Assembly: GCA_011046295.1 (NCBI GenBank)
Contig: DSAV01000127.1
Location: 1 to 15,262, forward strand
Direction of reading: 5' to 3'
Length of the DNA stretch: 15,262 nucleotides
DNA from: Deltaproteobacteria bacterium
GTDB lineage: Bacteria > Desulfobacterota > Syntrophia > Syntrophales > Smithellaceae
The translations under genes and the position numbers were made by a program. The notes below the pieces were generated by a model. The model had not been told where the DNA came from. It searched no databases and saw nothing but the letters and a program-made list of their open reading frames with translations. This document shows positions 7,891 to 14,857 of this stretch, piece after piece. How positions within the stretch are numbered: position 1 is the stretch's first letter; each line of letters starts with the position of its first letter.

Positions 7891-7950
7891 TTCGGCTGCC
7901 CTGACAAGATAAAACCTTCCTTACCTCAGTCGCTCGCGAAACATCTTCAG

Positions 7951-8688
7951 TTATTTTATGGAAAAAATCCGGGTAAAAATCAGACGGGTAAAAGTTGAGG
8001 AATTGCGCATAAAATCAACAAAGGGGCGAAAATGCGATATCCGGGCGCCGCCGGGATTGTAGTTAACACGGATTGGCGCCTCTATAACCGGTATGCCTTT
8101 TCTTGCGGCCAGCACAAGAATTTCCACTTCAAACTGAAAGCGCCGCGCTTTTGTTCCCAGATTAATCGCTTCCGGCAGAGGATATATACGCATGCCGCTT
8201 TGAGAATCGGAAAGAACACCGCCGCCGGAGGCCCAAACCCAAAAATTGGAAAATTTCCGGCCAAATCGGCTGGTCCATGGAACATGCTCGCCTGCCATTC
8301 CTTCCCTTTTACCGACAAGAATCGGCCTGATTTCTCCAGGAATCGCGGCGATAAGCTTTTCTGCGTCCCGCGGGTAGTGCTGGCCATCGGCATCTATGGT
8401 AATCGCCCAGTCAGCTGTTGGGGCCGCGGCAGCAAAACCGGATAAGATTGCCGCGCCCTTACCGATGTTTTTTTCGTGATTAACAACATTTATGCCCGCA
8501 ATACGGGCGAGGCGTTCCGCCGTATCATCGGTTGAACCGTCGTTGACAACAAATACGGGTAAGTCCAACTCCAGCGCCTGACAAACAACATCCGCCACCG
8601 TCGCGCCGTGATTATAAACCGGGATGACAAAAGCGAATCGTTTCCTCTTTTTTGGGAACGGCGAGGATTGCCTGCGTGAGCCGCTCAC
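7951..8688 (-). CDS. Family 2 glycosyltransferase (dolichyl-phosphate mannose synthase-like)
   Basis: A 245-residue GT-A fold enzyme that would transfer a sugar from a nucleotide-sugar donor to a lipid or polyene acceptor at the cytoplasmic membrane face. Visible motifs are the nucleotide-binding start FVIPVYNHG, the NDGST block at 49-53, the metal-binding DADGQH at 99-104, and SDSQSGMRIYP in the acceptor region. There are no clear membrane helices; the C-terminus is basic and aromatic. I chose GTG at 8688, two bases after the upstream stop, because an ATG at 8724 would add 12 residues inside the preceding gene. The ATG start (257 residues) remains possible, with a GGGG stretch upstream. A GT2 next to LpxL-like and MMPL genes is a regular feature of APE clusters. 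The sugar and acceptor are unknown. Confidence 0.93.
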   Translation of the reverse strand: MSGSRRQSSPFPKKRKRFAFVIPVYNHGATVADVVCQALELDLPVFVVNDGSTDDTAERLARIAGINVVNHEKNIGKGAAILSGFAAAAPTADWAITIDADGQHYPRDAEKLIAAIPGEIRPILVGKREGMAGEHVPWTSRFGRKFSNFWVWASGGGVLSDSQSGMRIYPLPEAINLGTKARRFQFEVEILVLAARKGIPVIEAPIRVNYNPGGARISHFRPFVDFMRNSSTFTRLIFTRIFSIK

Positions 8689-8690
8689 GG

Positions 8691-10409
8691 TTAATCCATC
8701 TCCGGCAAAAACGCCACCGCCCATGTCCCCGGCCCCATGTGCGCACCGGAGGTCAAAGACAAGGGCTGCAAAATGATTTCCGCCCGCGGATAGTTCTCTT
8801 CAAAAATCTTTTTGACCGTGTTTTTTACCCAATCGAAATTATCCGAATATTCCAGCATGATGAAAGCAGGAGAATCTTTTTTCAGCGTCGCGGCGAGTTT
8901 TTCCCGCGCCATTTTCACCTGGTCAGCCTGGTTTCTTACCACGCCGACTTTCTTCGCGCCCTCCGGCTGCGGAGAAATTACCGGCTTCATTTTCAACATA
9001 TCGCCGAAAAAAGCGCTGGTTTTGGAAAGCCTGCCTCCCGCGGCCAGATATTGAAGCTTGTCGAGAAAAACATATTCTTCGCAAGTCTGGATAGCTTTTC
9101 GCGCGAAAGCGAATGTTTTTTCCATATCGCCGGTTTTAGCCAAATAGCGGTTCGTGGCCAGGGCAATAGTCCCTAATCTTCCTGATGCCGCGCCGGTATC
9201 AATAACCAAAATCCTGTTTTCCAAATCGTGCTGTTTTTTCCATGCCATGACAACATCATAGTTTCCGGTGAACACGGAACCGACACACAAGTATAACACT
9301 TTTTCAAAGCGCGACAAAACAGCTTCGTAAAACTGATGCCTCTCATAGGTCGAGGCCTGCGAGGTTGACACTTTAAGTCCGCGGCTCATCGCGCCATAAA
9401 GTTCTTCCGGATAAAAATAAGTTTCCGGCATGCATTTATCGCCGACGGTAAGATAGCTGTTAAGCAGAGTAATGCCGTACTTCTTCGCGTCGGAACGCGT
9501 CACGGAACCGGCGGCATCGGTCATAATGTGAAGTTTTTGACCGGCCTGGGCGTTCATGAATTCCTTTATCTGGAAAGCCAGGTTATCCTCCTCCCAATTC
9601 AGCATGCCGCCCAGCTTCTCAATTTTTTCTTTGACCTTTTCCCTGTCTTCCGTGTGCAGGTGTATTTTATAAACATCACCTTCCGGAATTATTACCGCGC
9701 TATCCTCGACCTGGGTGATTTTTGCCAGTTCTTCCGGCGAAGAGCCCTGCGCTTTGACGACAAAATCCACGCAATAGCCGCTTTCCGCCTCTTCGCTAAA
9801 CGAAGATGAGATGCGCAAAGAGTCTTTGAATATTTGTGTCAGCGGTCGATAACTTTCCGTAACATCCGCCAGCGCGTGGAAAAAACCTTCAAAGAAAATA
9901 TACATACCCAAAGCGCCGGCATCAATGACGTTCGCCTGTTTTAACTTAGGCAGTAATTCCTTGGTCTCATGAACCGCCTTTTCCAGGCGTCCGATAATTT
10001 CTTTGGCTTTTTCTTTATCCACCACATGACCATTAGAAGACAAGGCTTCGGCAAGAGCGTCAAATAAAGTGAGCATCGTTCCCGAACAGGGATCCGAAAC
10101 TGCTTTCCATGCCCGTGCTCTTCCTTCTTCGGCGAGTTTGGCCAGATCGGACGCGGATTGCGCCATGTAAAAAGCCGAAAAAAACCTAGAGGCGATATTG
10201 CCGGAATTGCCTCTTGCCAAAAACAAAAGCTGTTCGACGACTTTTGTTTTTTCTTTTTCTGTCGCGCGCAGCGGGTAAAGACTTATGGAAAGGTTGCGGC
10301 CGGTGTCGCCGTCGGCGATGGGAAAAACATTTATGGAATCGAGCAAATCCGCCCATGCGGCAACTCTCTCCACTCCGCTCACAAAAGAATCCTGCAATTT
10401 TTTATCCAT
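8691..10409 (-). CDS. Fused fatty acid kinase: DAK2/FakA-like kinase plus DegV/FakB-like fatty acid-binding domain
   Basis: A 572-residue protein joining both halves of the Fak system, which phosphorylates a bound fatty acid to acyl-phosphate. Residues 1-185 are a DhaL/FakA ATP-binding domain: ADGDTG at 32-37 with the Mg-binding Asp pair, ARGNSGN at 65-71, GTML at 110-113 and VIDAGALG at 161-168. Residues about 205-285 resemble the FakA middle domain (GYCVDF, KIHLHTED). Residues about 290-572 form a DegV domain: MTDAAGSVT, STSQAS at 348-353, GSVFTGNYD, LAAGGR at 455-460, and AHMGPG at 556-561. Key lipid- and phosphate-contacting positions of DegV proteins (Thr/Ser in TSQ, Arg460, His557) are kept. 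Its ATG directly follows the thioesterase stop with no spacer, and the glycosyltransferase follows closely, so it belongs to the pathway. The acid it activates is unknown. Confidence 0.9.
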   Translation of the reverse strand: MDKKLQDSFVSGVERVAAWADLLDSINVFPIADGDTGRNLSISLYPLRATEKEKTKVVEQLLFLARGNSGNIASRFFSAFYMAQSASDLAKLAEEGRARAWKAVSDPCSGTMLTLFDALAEALSSNGHVVDKEKAKEIIGRLEKAVHETKELLPKLKQANVIDAGALGMYIFFEGFFHALADVTESYRPLTQIFKDSLRISSSFSEEAESGYCVDFVVKAQGSSPEELAKITQVEDSAVIIPEGDVYKIHLHTEDREKVKEKIEKLGGMLNWEEDNLAFQIKEFMNAQAGQKLHIMTDAAGSVTRSDAKKYGITLLNSYLTVGDKCMPETYFYPEELYGAMSRGLKVSTSQASTYERHQFYEAVLSRFEKVLYLCVGSVFTGNYDVVMAWKKQHDLENRILVIDTGAASGRLGTIALATNRYLAKTGDMEKTFAFARKAIQTCEEYVFLDKLQYLAAGGRLSKTSAFFGDMLKMKPVISPQPEGAKKVGVVRNQADQVKMAREKLAATLKKDSPAFIMLEYSDNFDWVKNTVKKIFEENYPRAEIILQPLSLTSGAHMGPGTWAVAFLPEMD

Positions 10410-10826
10410 CTAAAACCCCATTTTTTCACGAATTTCATCCGGTATACTAAACAGAGTCTCCTCCTGAGGCATCTGAACAGCAACCTGTTCTGTTCTTCCG
10501 CGGGCGCAAACCCTGCCGTCAGCTACCGTTCTTATTTCAAAATCAACGACAATTTTGATATTGATATCAACGAGAGTGGCTTTGCAGATTATTTCATCGC
10601 GGTGACGCAGAGGAAAAATATGCTTGGTTGATGACCTGATAATGGGAAATATAATTTTTTCCCGCTCATAGTAGGAATAAAGGTCAACACCATAATGATT
10701 AAAAAGCCCCGCGCGGGCAATTTCAAAATAATTAAGATAATTGCCGTGCCAGACTATCTGCATGGGATCCAGATCAAAAAAAGGCACGCTGATTTTAACT
10801 TCAAAGCTTTTCGTCTCTTTTTTCAT
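10410..10826 (-). CDS. Hotdog-fold acyl thioesterase (4HBT/YbgC-like)
   Basis: A 138-residue single hotdog domain of the 4-hydroxybenzoyl-CoA thioesterase type, which hydrolyses acyl-CoA or acyl-ACP thioesters. The N-terminal catalytic block FFDLDPMQIVWHGNYLNYFE carries Asp20 at the position of the catalytic Asp in the DxDxxGxVxHxxY consensus, followed by the central helix. Met22 replaces the usual Ala before the Gly-equivalent, a mild departure. The length is normal for the family. A CAGGA ribosome site lies about nine bases before the ATG at 10826, which is only three bases after the ammonia-lyase stop. The gene ends in contact with the kinase fusion. Such a thioesterase accompanies APE and flexirubin clusters; it may free the starter acid, the finished chain, or stalled intermediates. 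Confidence 0.92.
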   Translation of the reverse strand: MKKETKSFEVKISVPFFDLDPMQIVWHGNYLNYFEIARAGLFNHYGVDLYSYYEREKIIFPIIRSSTKHIFPLRHRDEIICKATLVDINIKIVVDFEIRTVADGRVCARGRTEQVAVQMPQEETLFSIPDEIREKMGF

Positions 10827-10829
10827 TTT

Positions 10830-12377
10830 TTATATCCTGAAAAAATCAGTGTATCTTACCGCCGAACACATTTTTTCGATGTCTTTATCCAGTGGGCGAT
10901 CTTCGGCCAGCGGCGCGCTGATCAGCCCGATTTCCCTGGCGGCTTTTGCCAAAAGCGGCCGGGCGTCGATATTATTTCGCAGATGACAGGCCTGTGCCGC
11001 CGCCAGAAGATGGATGGATACGACCCGTTCCGTCAGTGTACAAACCCTTTCCGCGTCTCTGGCCGCAATAGTGCCCATGCTGACCTTGTCCTGGTTATGC
11101 GATTCGGTCGAGCGGGAAAATGATGCCGCAGGCATGGTAAGCTTCAATGCTTCCGCGGCCAGCGCCGAAGAAGACAGCGACATGGCTTTGAATCCGTGAT
11201 ATAAGCCGTTGGTCTTATCCGTAATGCCAACCAGGTCTCCCGGCAATCCCCGGTTAAAACTCGGGTGCAGAAGCAGCATAACCTGGCGGTCGCACATATC
11301 GGCAATTGATGCCAGCGCGGCTTTCAGTCCGTCCATCGCAAAGGCGATATGTCCGCCGTAAAAATTTCCTCCCATTAAGACCTGGCCGGTTGCCGGGTCA
11401 AAAATAGGATTATCATTGGAGCTGTTTGCTTCAATCTCCACCCACTTTTTTATCCAGACAATCGCGTCACACAGCACACCCATAACCTGCGGTGAACAGC
11501 GCAGTGAATAAGGATCCTGCAGCGCCTCCAGCGAGTCGTCCTCCAGCTCTCGCGCGGAAACTTTTGCTTTCAGCAGATGAGATATTTTACCGGCAACATA
11601 AGCCTGTCCCGCGAACGGCTTGGCCTCAGAAATAACCGGATGATAATGATGCGCGTTTCCTTTTATAGCATGCACGCTCAAAGCCGTGGCATAAACAGCA
11701 GCGGACAATATCCGCTGGGCTCTTTCCACATTCATCACGGCTATTCCCGTCATTGTCGTTGTCCCGTTGACCATGGAAAGAGGTTCTTTGGGCAAATATT
11801 TATACGGCTTTAAACCCGCTTTTTTAATTGCCTTAGACGCGGGCATTATTTGGCCCTGATAAAAGACTTCCCGCTCGCCCGCCAGGGCAGCGGCGATATA
11901 TGACATCGGTGTCAAGTCGCCGGAGGCGCCGACCGAGCCCTCGCTGGGAACCACTGGCGTTATTCTTTTATTCAAAAAATCGGCCATTTGCTTGAGCAGC
12001 CCAATTGAAACACCGGAATAACCGCGCGCCAGGCACATAATGCGACACAACATGGCTGCCCGTGTTTCCTCAATACCAATCGGCTCGCCAGTGCCGCAGC
12101 CGTGAAAGCGAAAAATATTGGTTCCGTTTTTCATGGCTATCTCCATCGGCATGCGGCGTCCGCAGGAACGGCCGTAACCGGTAGTCACGCCGTAAACAGC
12201 AACGCCGTTGCGCATCGCGTTCATAAGCATTTTTTGAGTTTTTGTCATCTTGCTGACAAAACGGCTGCTCTTGCTGATATCGACACGCACCCCGTCGCGC
12301 GCGACGGCGATAATATCTTCGATGCTGACATGTCCGCCGTCAATAACCACGGCAGCATTTGATTTTCCTTTTTTCAT
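10830..12377 (-). CDS. MIO-type aromatic amino acid ammonia-lyase (HAL/TAL/PAL family; probable tyrosine ammonia-lyase)
   Basis: A 515-residue cytoplasmic enzyme that removes ammonia from an aromatic amino acid to give an arylacrylic acid. The self-formed MIO cofactor comes from Ala151-Ser152-Gly153 in GSVGASGDLTP. The inner-loop Tyr lies in VYGVTTGYG (Tyr62/Tyr68), and the SSNDNP and GGNFYGGH blocks and a late KLTMPAAS/STESHNQD region complete the active site. The selectivity segment reads FRFHGCGTG with His92, the residue associated with histidine or tyrosine rather than phenylalanine use. In an APE/flexirubin-like setting this points to tyrosine and a 4-coumarate starter; a degradative histidine role is unlikely because no other hut gene is near. 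Length matches bacterial HAL/TAL (about 510). The ATG at 12377 follows a GGGGG stretch at a longish 13 bases. The spacer from the radical SAM gene is 36 bases. Confidence 0.95.
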   Translation of the reverse strand: MKKGKSNAAVVIDGGHVSIEDIIAVARDGVRVDISKSSRFVSKMTKTQKMLMNAMRNGVAVYGVTTGYGRSCGRRMPMEIAMKNGTNIFRFHGCGTGEPIGIEETRAAMLCRIMCLARGYSGVSIGLLKQMADFLNKRITPVVPSEGSVGASGDLTPMSYIAAALAGEREVFYQGQIMPASKAIKKAGLKPYKYLPKEPLSMVNGTTTMTGIAVMNVERAQRILSAAVYATALSVHAIKGNAHHYHPVISEAKPFAGQAYVAGKISHLLKAKVSARELEDDSLEALQDPYSLRCSPQVMGVLCDAIVWIKKWVEIEANSSNDNPIFDPATGQVLMGGNFYGGHIAFAMDGLKAALASIADMCDRQVMLLLHPSFNRGLPGDLVGITDKTNGLYHGFKAMSLSSSALAAEALKLTMPAASFSRSTESHNQDKVSMGTIAARDAERVCTLTERVVSIHLLAAAQACHLRNNIDARPLLAKAAREIGLISAPLAEDRPLDKDIEKMCSAVRYTDFFRI

Positions 12378-12413
12378 TTATACTGAATTTCCCCCTTTTA
12401 TATCGGGCGGTAA

Positions 12414-13643
12414 TCACTCGCGCACACGCGGTTTGTAGGTTCCGTCCGCTTTTTCCTTATCCATAACCTTTTTAAGCATTTTGAACATTTTATAATTGGC
12501 CGGTTCTTCCTCGTAAAATTTATCCCAGCAATAGTAATACATTTCCTGCAGTTTTTCCGGCGTCATCATTTTGGGCTGAAAAACCACCTTGCCGCAGGTG
12601 TAATCATTCCAATCGTAGGAAAAAATTCTTCTGGCTTCATGCAAATCATCAAATGTCTTGGTGTGCGGGAAAGGCGTCAGAATGGTGAATTCCGCCATAT
12701 CCAGTTCGATATCCAGCAAAAAATCCATCCATTTTTTTATATAGTCCTCGGTGTGGTAATCCAGGCCCAGCAGAATGCTTCCTTCCACGGCAATGCCGTA
12801 ATCGTGATAGCGTTTGACGCGCTCGCGGATAAAATCGGATGAATCAAAAATCGCCTGATAAACAAACCACGCGCCCGCCTGCGCCGCCAGATCCAGCACC
12901 TTATCGTCGTTTTCAATGGGATGGCAGCACCATTTCTTTTTCAACGGAATCATCTCTTTAAAAAGACCAATTTCCCAATCTTTGTCCTGTGCCAGGGAAT
13001 TATCGACGATGAAAAGGCGGTTGTTGTCGATGCTGGCCATTTCCTCAACCACCTTGTCGTATGGACGAGGGCGGAATTTTCTGCCGCCCAGAAAACGCAC
13101 GGCGCAGGGATAGCAGTTGAAACGGCACCCTCGCGAGGCATGCACCAAATCGACCATCTGCACGCCACGATAATTATACATGTCCCTTTTTAAAATACTG
13201 CGCCGGGCTGTTCCCACGTTTTCAATCGGCGGAAAATCGTGCATGTAATCGTAGACTTTTTTCAGCCTGTTTTGCTTAAAATCTTCAAAAACCTGCTCCA
13301 GCCTTCCCTCGACTTCTCCCAAAAAAACGGAGTCGGCGTGTTCTTGCATCTCTTCGGCGTGCAGCATCGTGGCGATACCGCCGAAAATCACCTTGATTCC
13401 TTTTTTGCGGAAAATAGCGGCAATCTCCCAGCCGCGCTTAATCTGCGCGGTCAGCATCATCGAAATGCCGACAAAATCAACGGCATCATCAAAATTTATT
13501 TCCTGCACGTTTTCGTCAATAAAATCCACGTCAACGTGATCCGGCAGAGCCGCGGCCATAACCACCGGTCCGTGCGGCGGCAGCGTGAATCTTGTTTGCC
13601 TGTCCAGTTTTTCCCATATGGGATAAATCAATTTAAATTTCAT
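12414..13643 (-). CDS. Cobalamin-binding-domain radical SAM enzyme
   Basis: A 409-residue enzyme of the B12-binding radical SAM superfamily. Residues 1-135 form a Rossmann-like cobalamin domain (FIDENVQEI, VGISMMLTAQ, VIFGGI, FLGEVEG), without the DxHxxG motif, so cobalt would not be bound through a protein histidine of that type. The 4Fe-4S cluster site is RGCRFNCYPC with Cys173, Cys177 and Cys180, a CX3CX2C spacing. Residues after about 190 continue the radical SAM barrel and a C-terminal helical tail. Family members methylate unreactive carbons or carry out ring formation and cleavage on lipids, tetrapyrroles and natural products. The ATG at 13643 has an AGGAG ribosome site close by, and the gene starts 18 bases after the dehydrogenase. 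The substrate is not deducible; tailoring of the pathway product is an inference from context. Confidence 0.92.
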   Translation of the reverse strand: MKFKLIYPIWEKLDRQTRFTLPPHGPVVMAAALPDHVDVDFIDENVQEINFDDAVDFVGISMMLTAQIKRGWEIAAIFRKKGIKVIFGGIATMLHAEEMQEHADSVFLGEVEGRLEQVFEDFKQNRLKKVYDYMHDFPPIENVGTARRSILKRDMYNYRGVQMVDLVHASRGCRFNCYPCAVRFLGGRKFRPRPYDKVVEEMASIDNNRLFIVDNSLAQDKDWEIGLFKEMIPLKKKWCCHPIENDDKVLDLAAQAGAWFVYQAIFDSSDFIRERVKRYHDYGIAVEGSILLGLDYHTEDYIKKWMDFLLDIELDMAEFTILTPFPHTKTFDDLHEARRIFSYDWNDYTCGKVVFQPKMMTPEKLQEMYYYCWDKFYEEEPANYKMFKMLKKVMDKEKADGTYKPRVRE

Positions 13644-13661
13644 TTCTCCTCTTTAATATAT

Positions 13662-14804
13662 TTACTTTAATATTTCTCTACCCACAATCATTTTCATTAT
13701 TTCGTTTGAACCGGCCAGAATTCGCGTGACCCGGATATCGCGCCAGGCGCGGGCAATAGGGAACTCCTCGCAATAACCATAACCGCCGAAAAGCTGCAGA
13801 CAGCGGTCCGCCACGCGACAAGCCATTTCGGTAATCCAGAATTTCGACATGGAAACATCAGTAACTACCGTATTTTTCTGCCAATGCTCCACAATTAATT
13901 TATCAATAAAAGTGCGGCCAATTTTTACCTCCGCGGCCATTTCTGCCAGCGCAAACTGCGTGTTCTGATAAGCACTTAAAGTCTTGCCAAAAACTTCCCG
14001 CTGGCGGCAGTAACGTATAGTTTCCTCCAGCATGAACTCAGCAGCTGTTTGCGCGCCCAGTGTGCAAATCAAGCGTTCCTGCTGTAAATTAGTCATCAAT
14101 TTTTTAAAACCTGTTCCCTTTTCACCCAAACGGTTTCCTTTGGGAATGCGACAATCGGTAAAGAAAATTTCCGCCGTATCCTGGCTGCGCCAGCCGATTT
14201 TTTTCAACTTTTTCCCTTTTTGAAAACCTGGCGTCCCCGCATCCACCAGAAACAAATCCACGGCGGCATGAGGATTAATTTCTTTCGGATCTTTGGCCGC
14301 GACAATCACCAGATCGCAGTTAATGCCGTTGCTGATGAAAGTTTTCTGCCCGTTGAGAATAAAATAATTTCCATCCGCGACCGCAGTTGTCTTTATTCCC
14401 GCCACGTCAGAGCCGGCCTGCGGCTCCGACATCGCAATGGCCGTAAGTATTTCCCCGCTGACGCAACCGGGCAGATATTTTATCTTCTGCCCCTCGGTGG
14501 CAAATTGCACTATATAAGGCACGACCACATCGCTGTGCAGGCGCGCGGACAGGCCGTAAAAATTAGCCCGGGCCATCTCTTCTATCAGAATTGCGGAAAA
14601 AAGAAAATCCGCTCCCTGCCCGCCGTATTCGGCGGGAACGGCAGTGCACAGATAACCTTGCGCGCCGAGTTTCTTCCACGCCCAACGCGGCACAATGCCG
14701 TCTTCTTCCCATTCTTCTATGTGCGGAAGGACTTCTTTGGCCAGAAACCGGCTGAAGCCTTCGCGAAAAATTATGTGTTCTTCCTGGTAAGGGACTATTT
14801 CCAT
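13662..14804 (-). CDS. Acyl-CoA dehydrogenase, long-chain (LCAD)-like
   Basis: A 380-residue FAD-dependent dehydrogenase that introduces an alpha,beta double bond into an acyl thioester, or acts as a related desaturase. Family signatures are AMSEPQAGSD at 124-133, FAD-contacting KTFISNG near 154-160, and the C-terminal LFGGYGYCEEFPIARAWRD block. The catalytic base used by MCAD-type enzymes (Glu in YEGT) is replaced by Ala364 in LAGSNEIM. Glu243 in QQERL occupies the alternative base position used by long-chain and isovaleryl-CoA dehydrogenases, so the enzyme is probably active. Length is standard. The ribosome site is weak, and a 53-base AT-rich gap separates it from the synthetase. Together they could activate and desaturate an acyl precursor; a general beta-oxidation role cannot be excluded. 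Confidence 0.95.
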   Translation of the reverse strand: MEIVPYQEEHIIFREGFSRFLAKEVLPHIEEWEEDGIVPRWAWKKLGAQGYLCTAVPAEYGGQGADFLFSAILIEEMARANFYGLSARLHSDVVVPYIVQFATEGQKIKYLPGCVSGEILTAIAMSEPQAGSDVAGIKTTAVADGNYFILNGQKTFISNGINCDLVIVAAKDPKEINPHAAVDLFLVDAGTPGFQKGKKLKKIGWRSQDTAEIFFTDCRIPKGNRLGEKGTGFKKLMTNLQQERLICTLGAQTAAEFMLEETIRYCRQREVFGKTLSAYQNTQFALAEMAAEVKIGRTFIDKLIVEHWQKNTVVTDVSMSKFWITEMACRVADRCLQLFGGYGYCEEFPIARAWRDIRVTRILAGSNEIMKMIVGREILK

Positions 14805-14857
14805 TTCAAATCATTCATCTCAAACAAAATATAAAAAAAAGAAAAAACAGGATACGC

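Noticed and set aside
10561..10570. Perfect 10-base palindrome TTGATATCAA.
   Set aside because: It lies inside the thioesterase coding sequence, where Asp-Ile-Asn-Ile codons explain it, and short AT-rich palindromes are expected by chance.
10830..12377. Annotation as histidine utilisation gene hutH.
   Set aside because: No hutU, hutI or hutG neighbour is present and the setting is a polyene-type biosynthetic operon; a substrate-neutral family name with tyrosine preference is safer.
12414..13643. Annotation as a specific B12 radical SAM enzyme such as a hopanoid HpnJ/HpnP or BchE protein.
   Set aside because: The general fold and cluster motif match, but no hopanoid or bacteriochlorophyll gene is present and no subfamily-specific motif was recognised.
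14820..14857. Long T-rich run on the coding strand right after the synthetase stop, resembling a terminator tail.
   Set aside because: The preceding bases can only form a stem of three or four pairs (AGG/CCT), far too weak for an intrinsic terminator. The next gene runs the same way 53 bases on.
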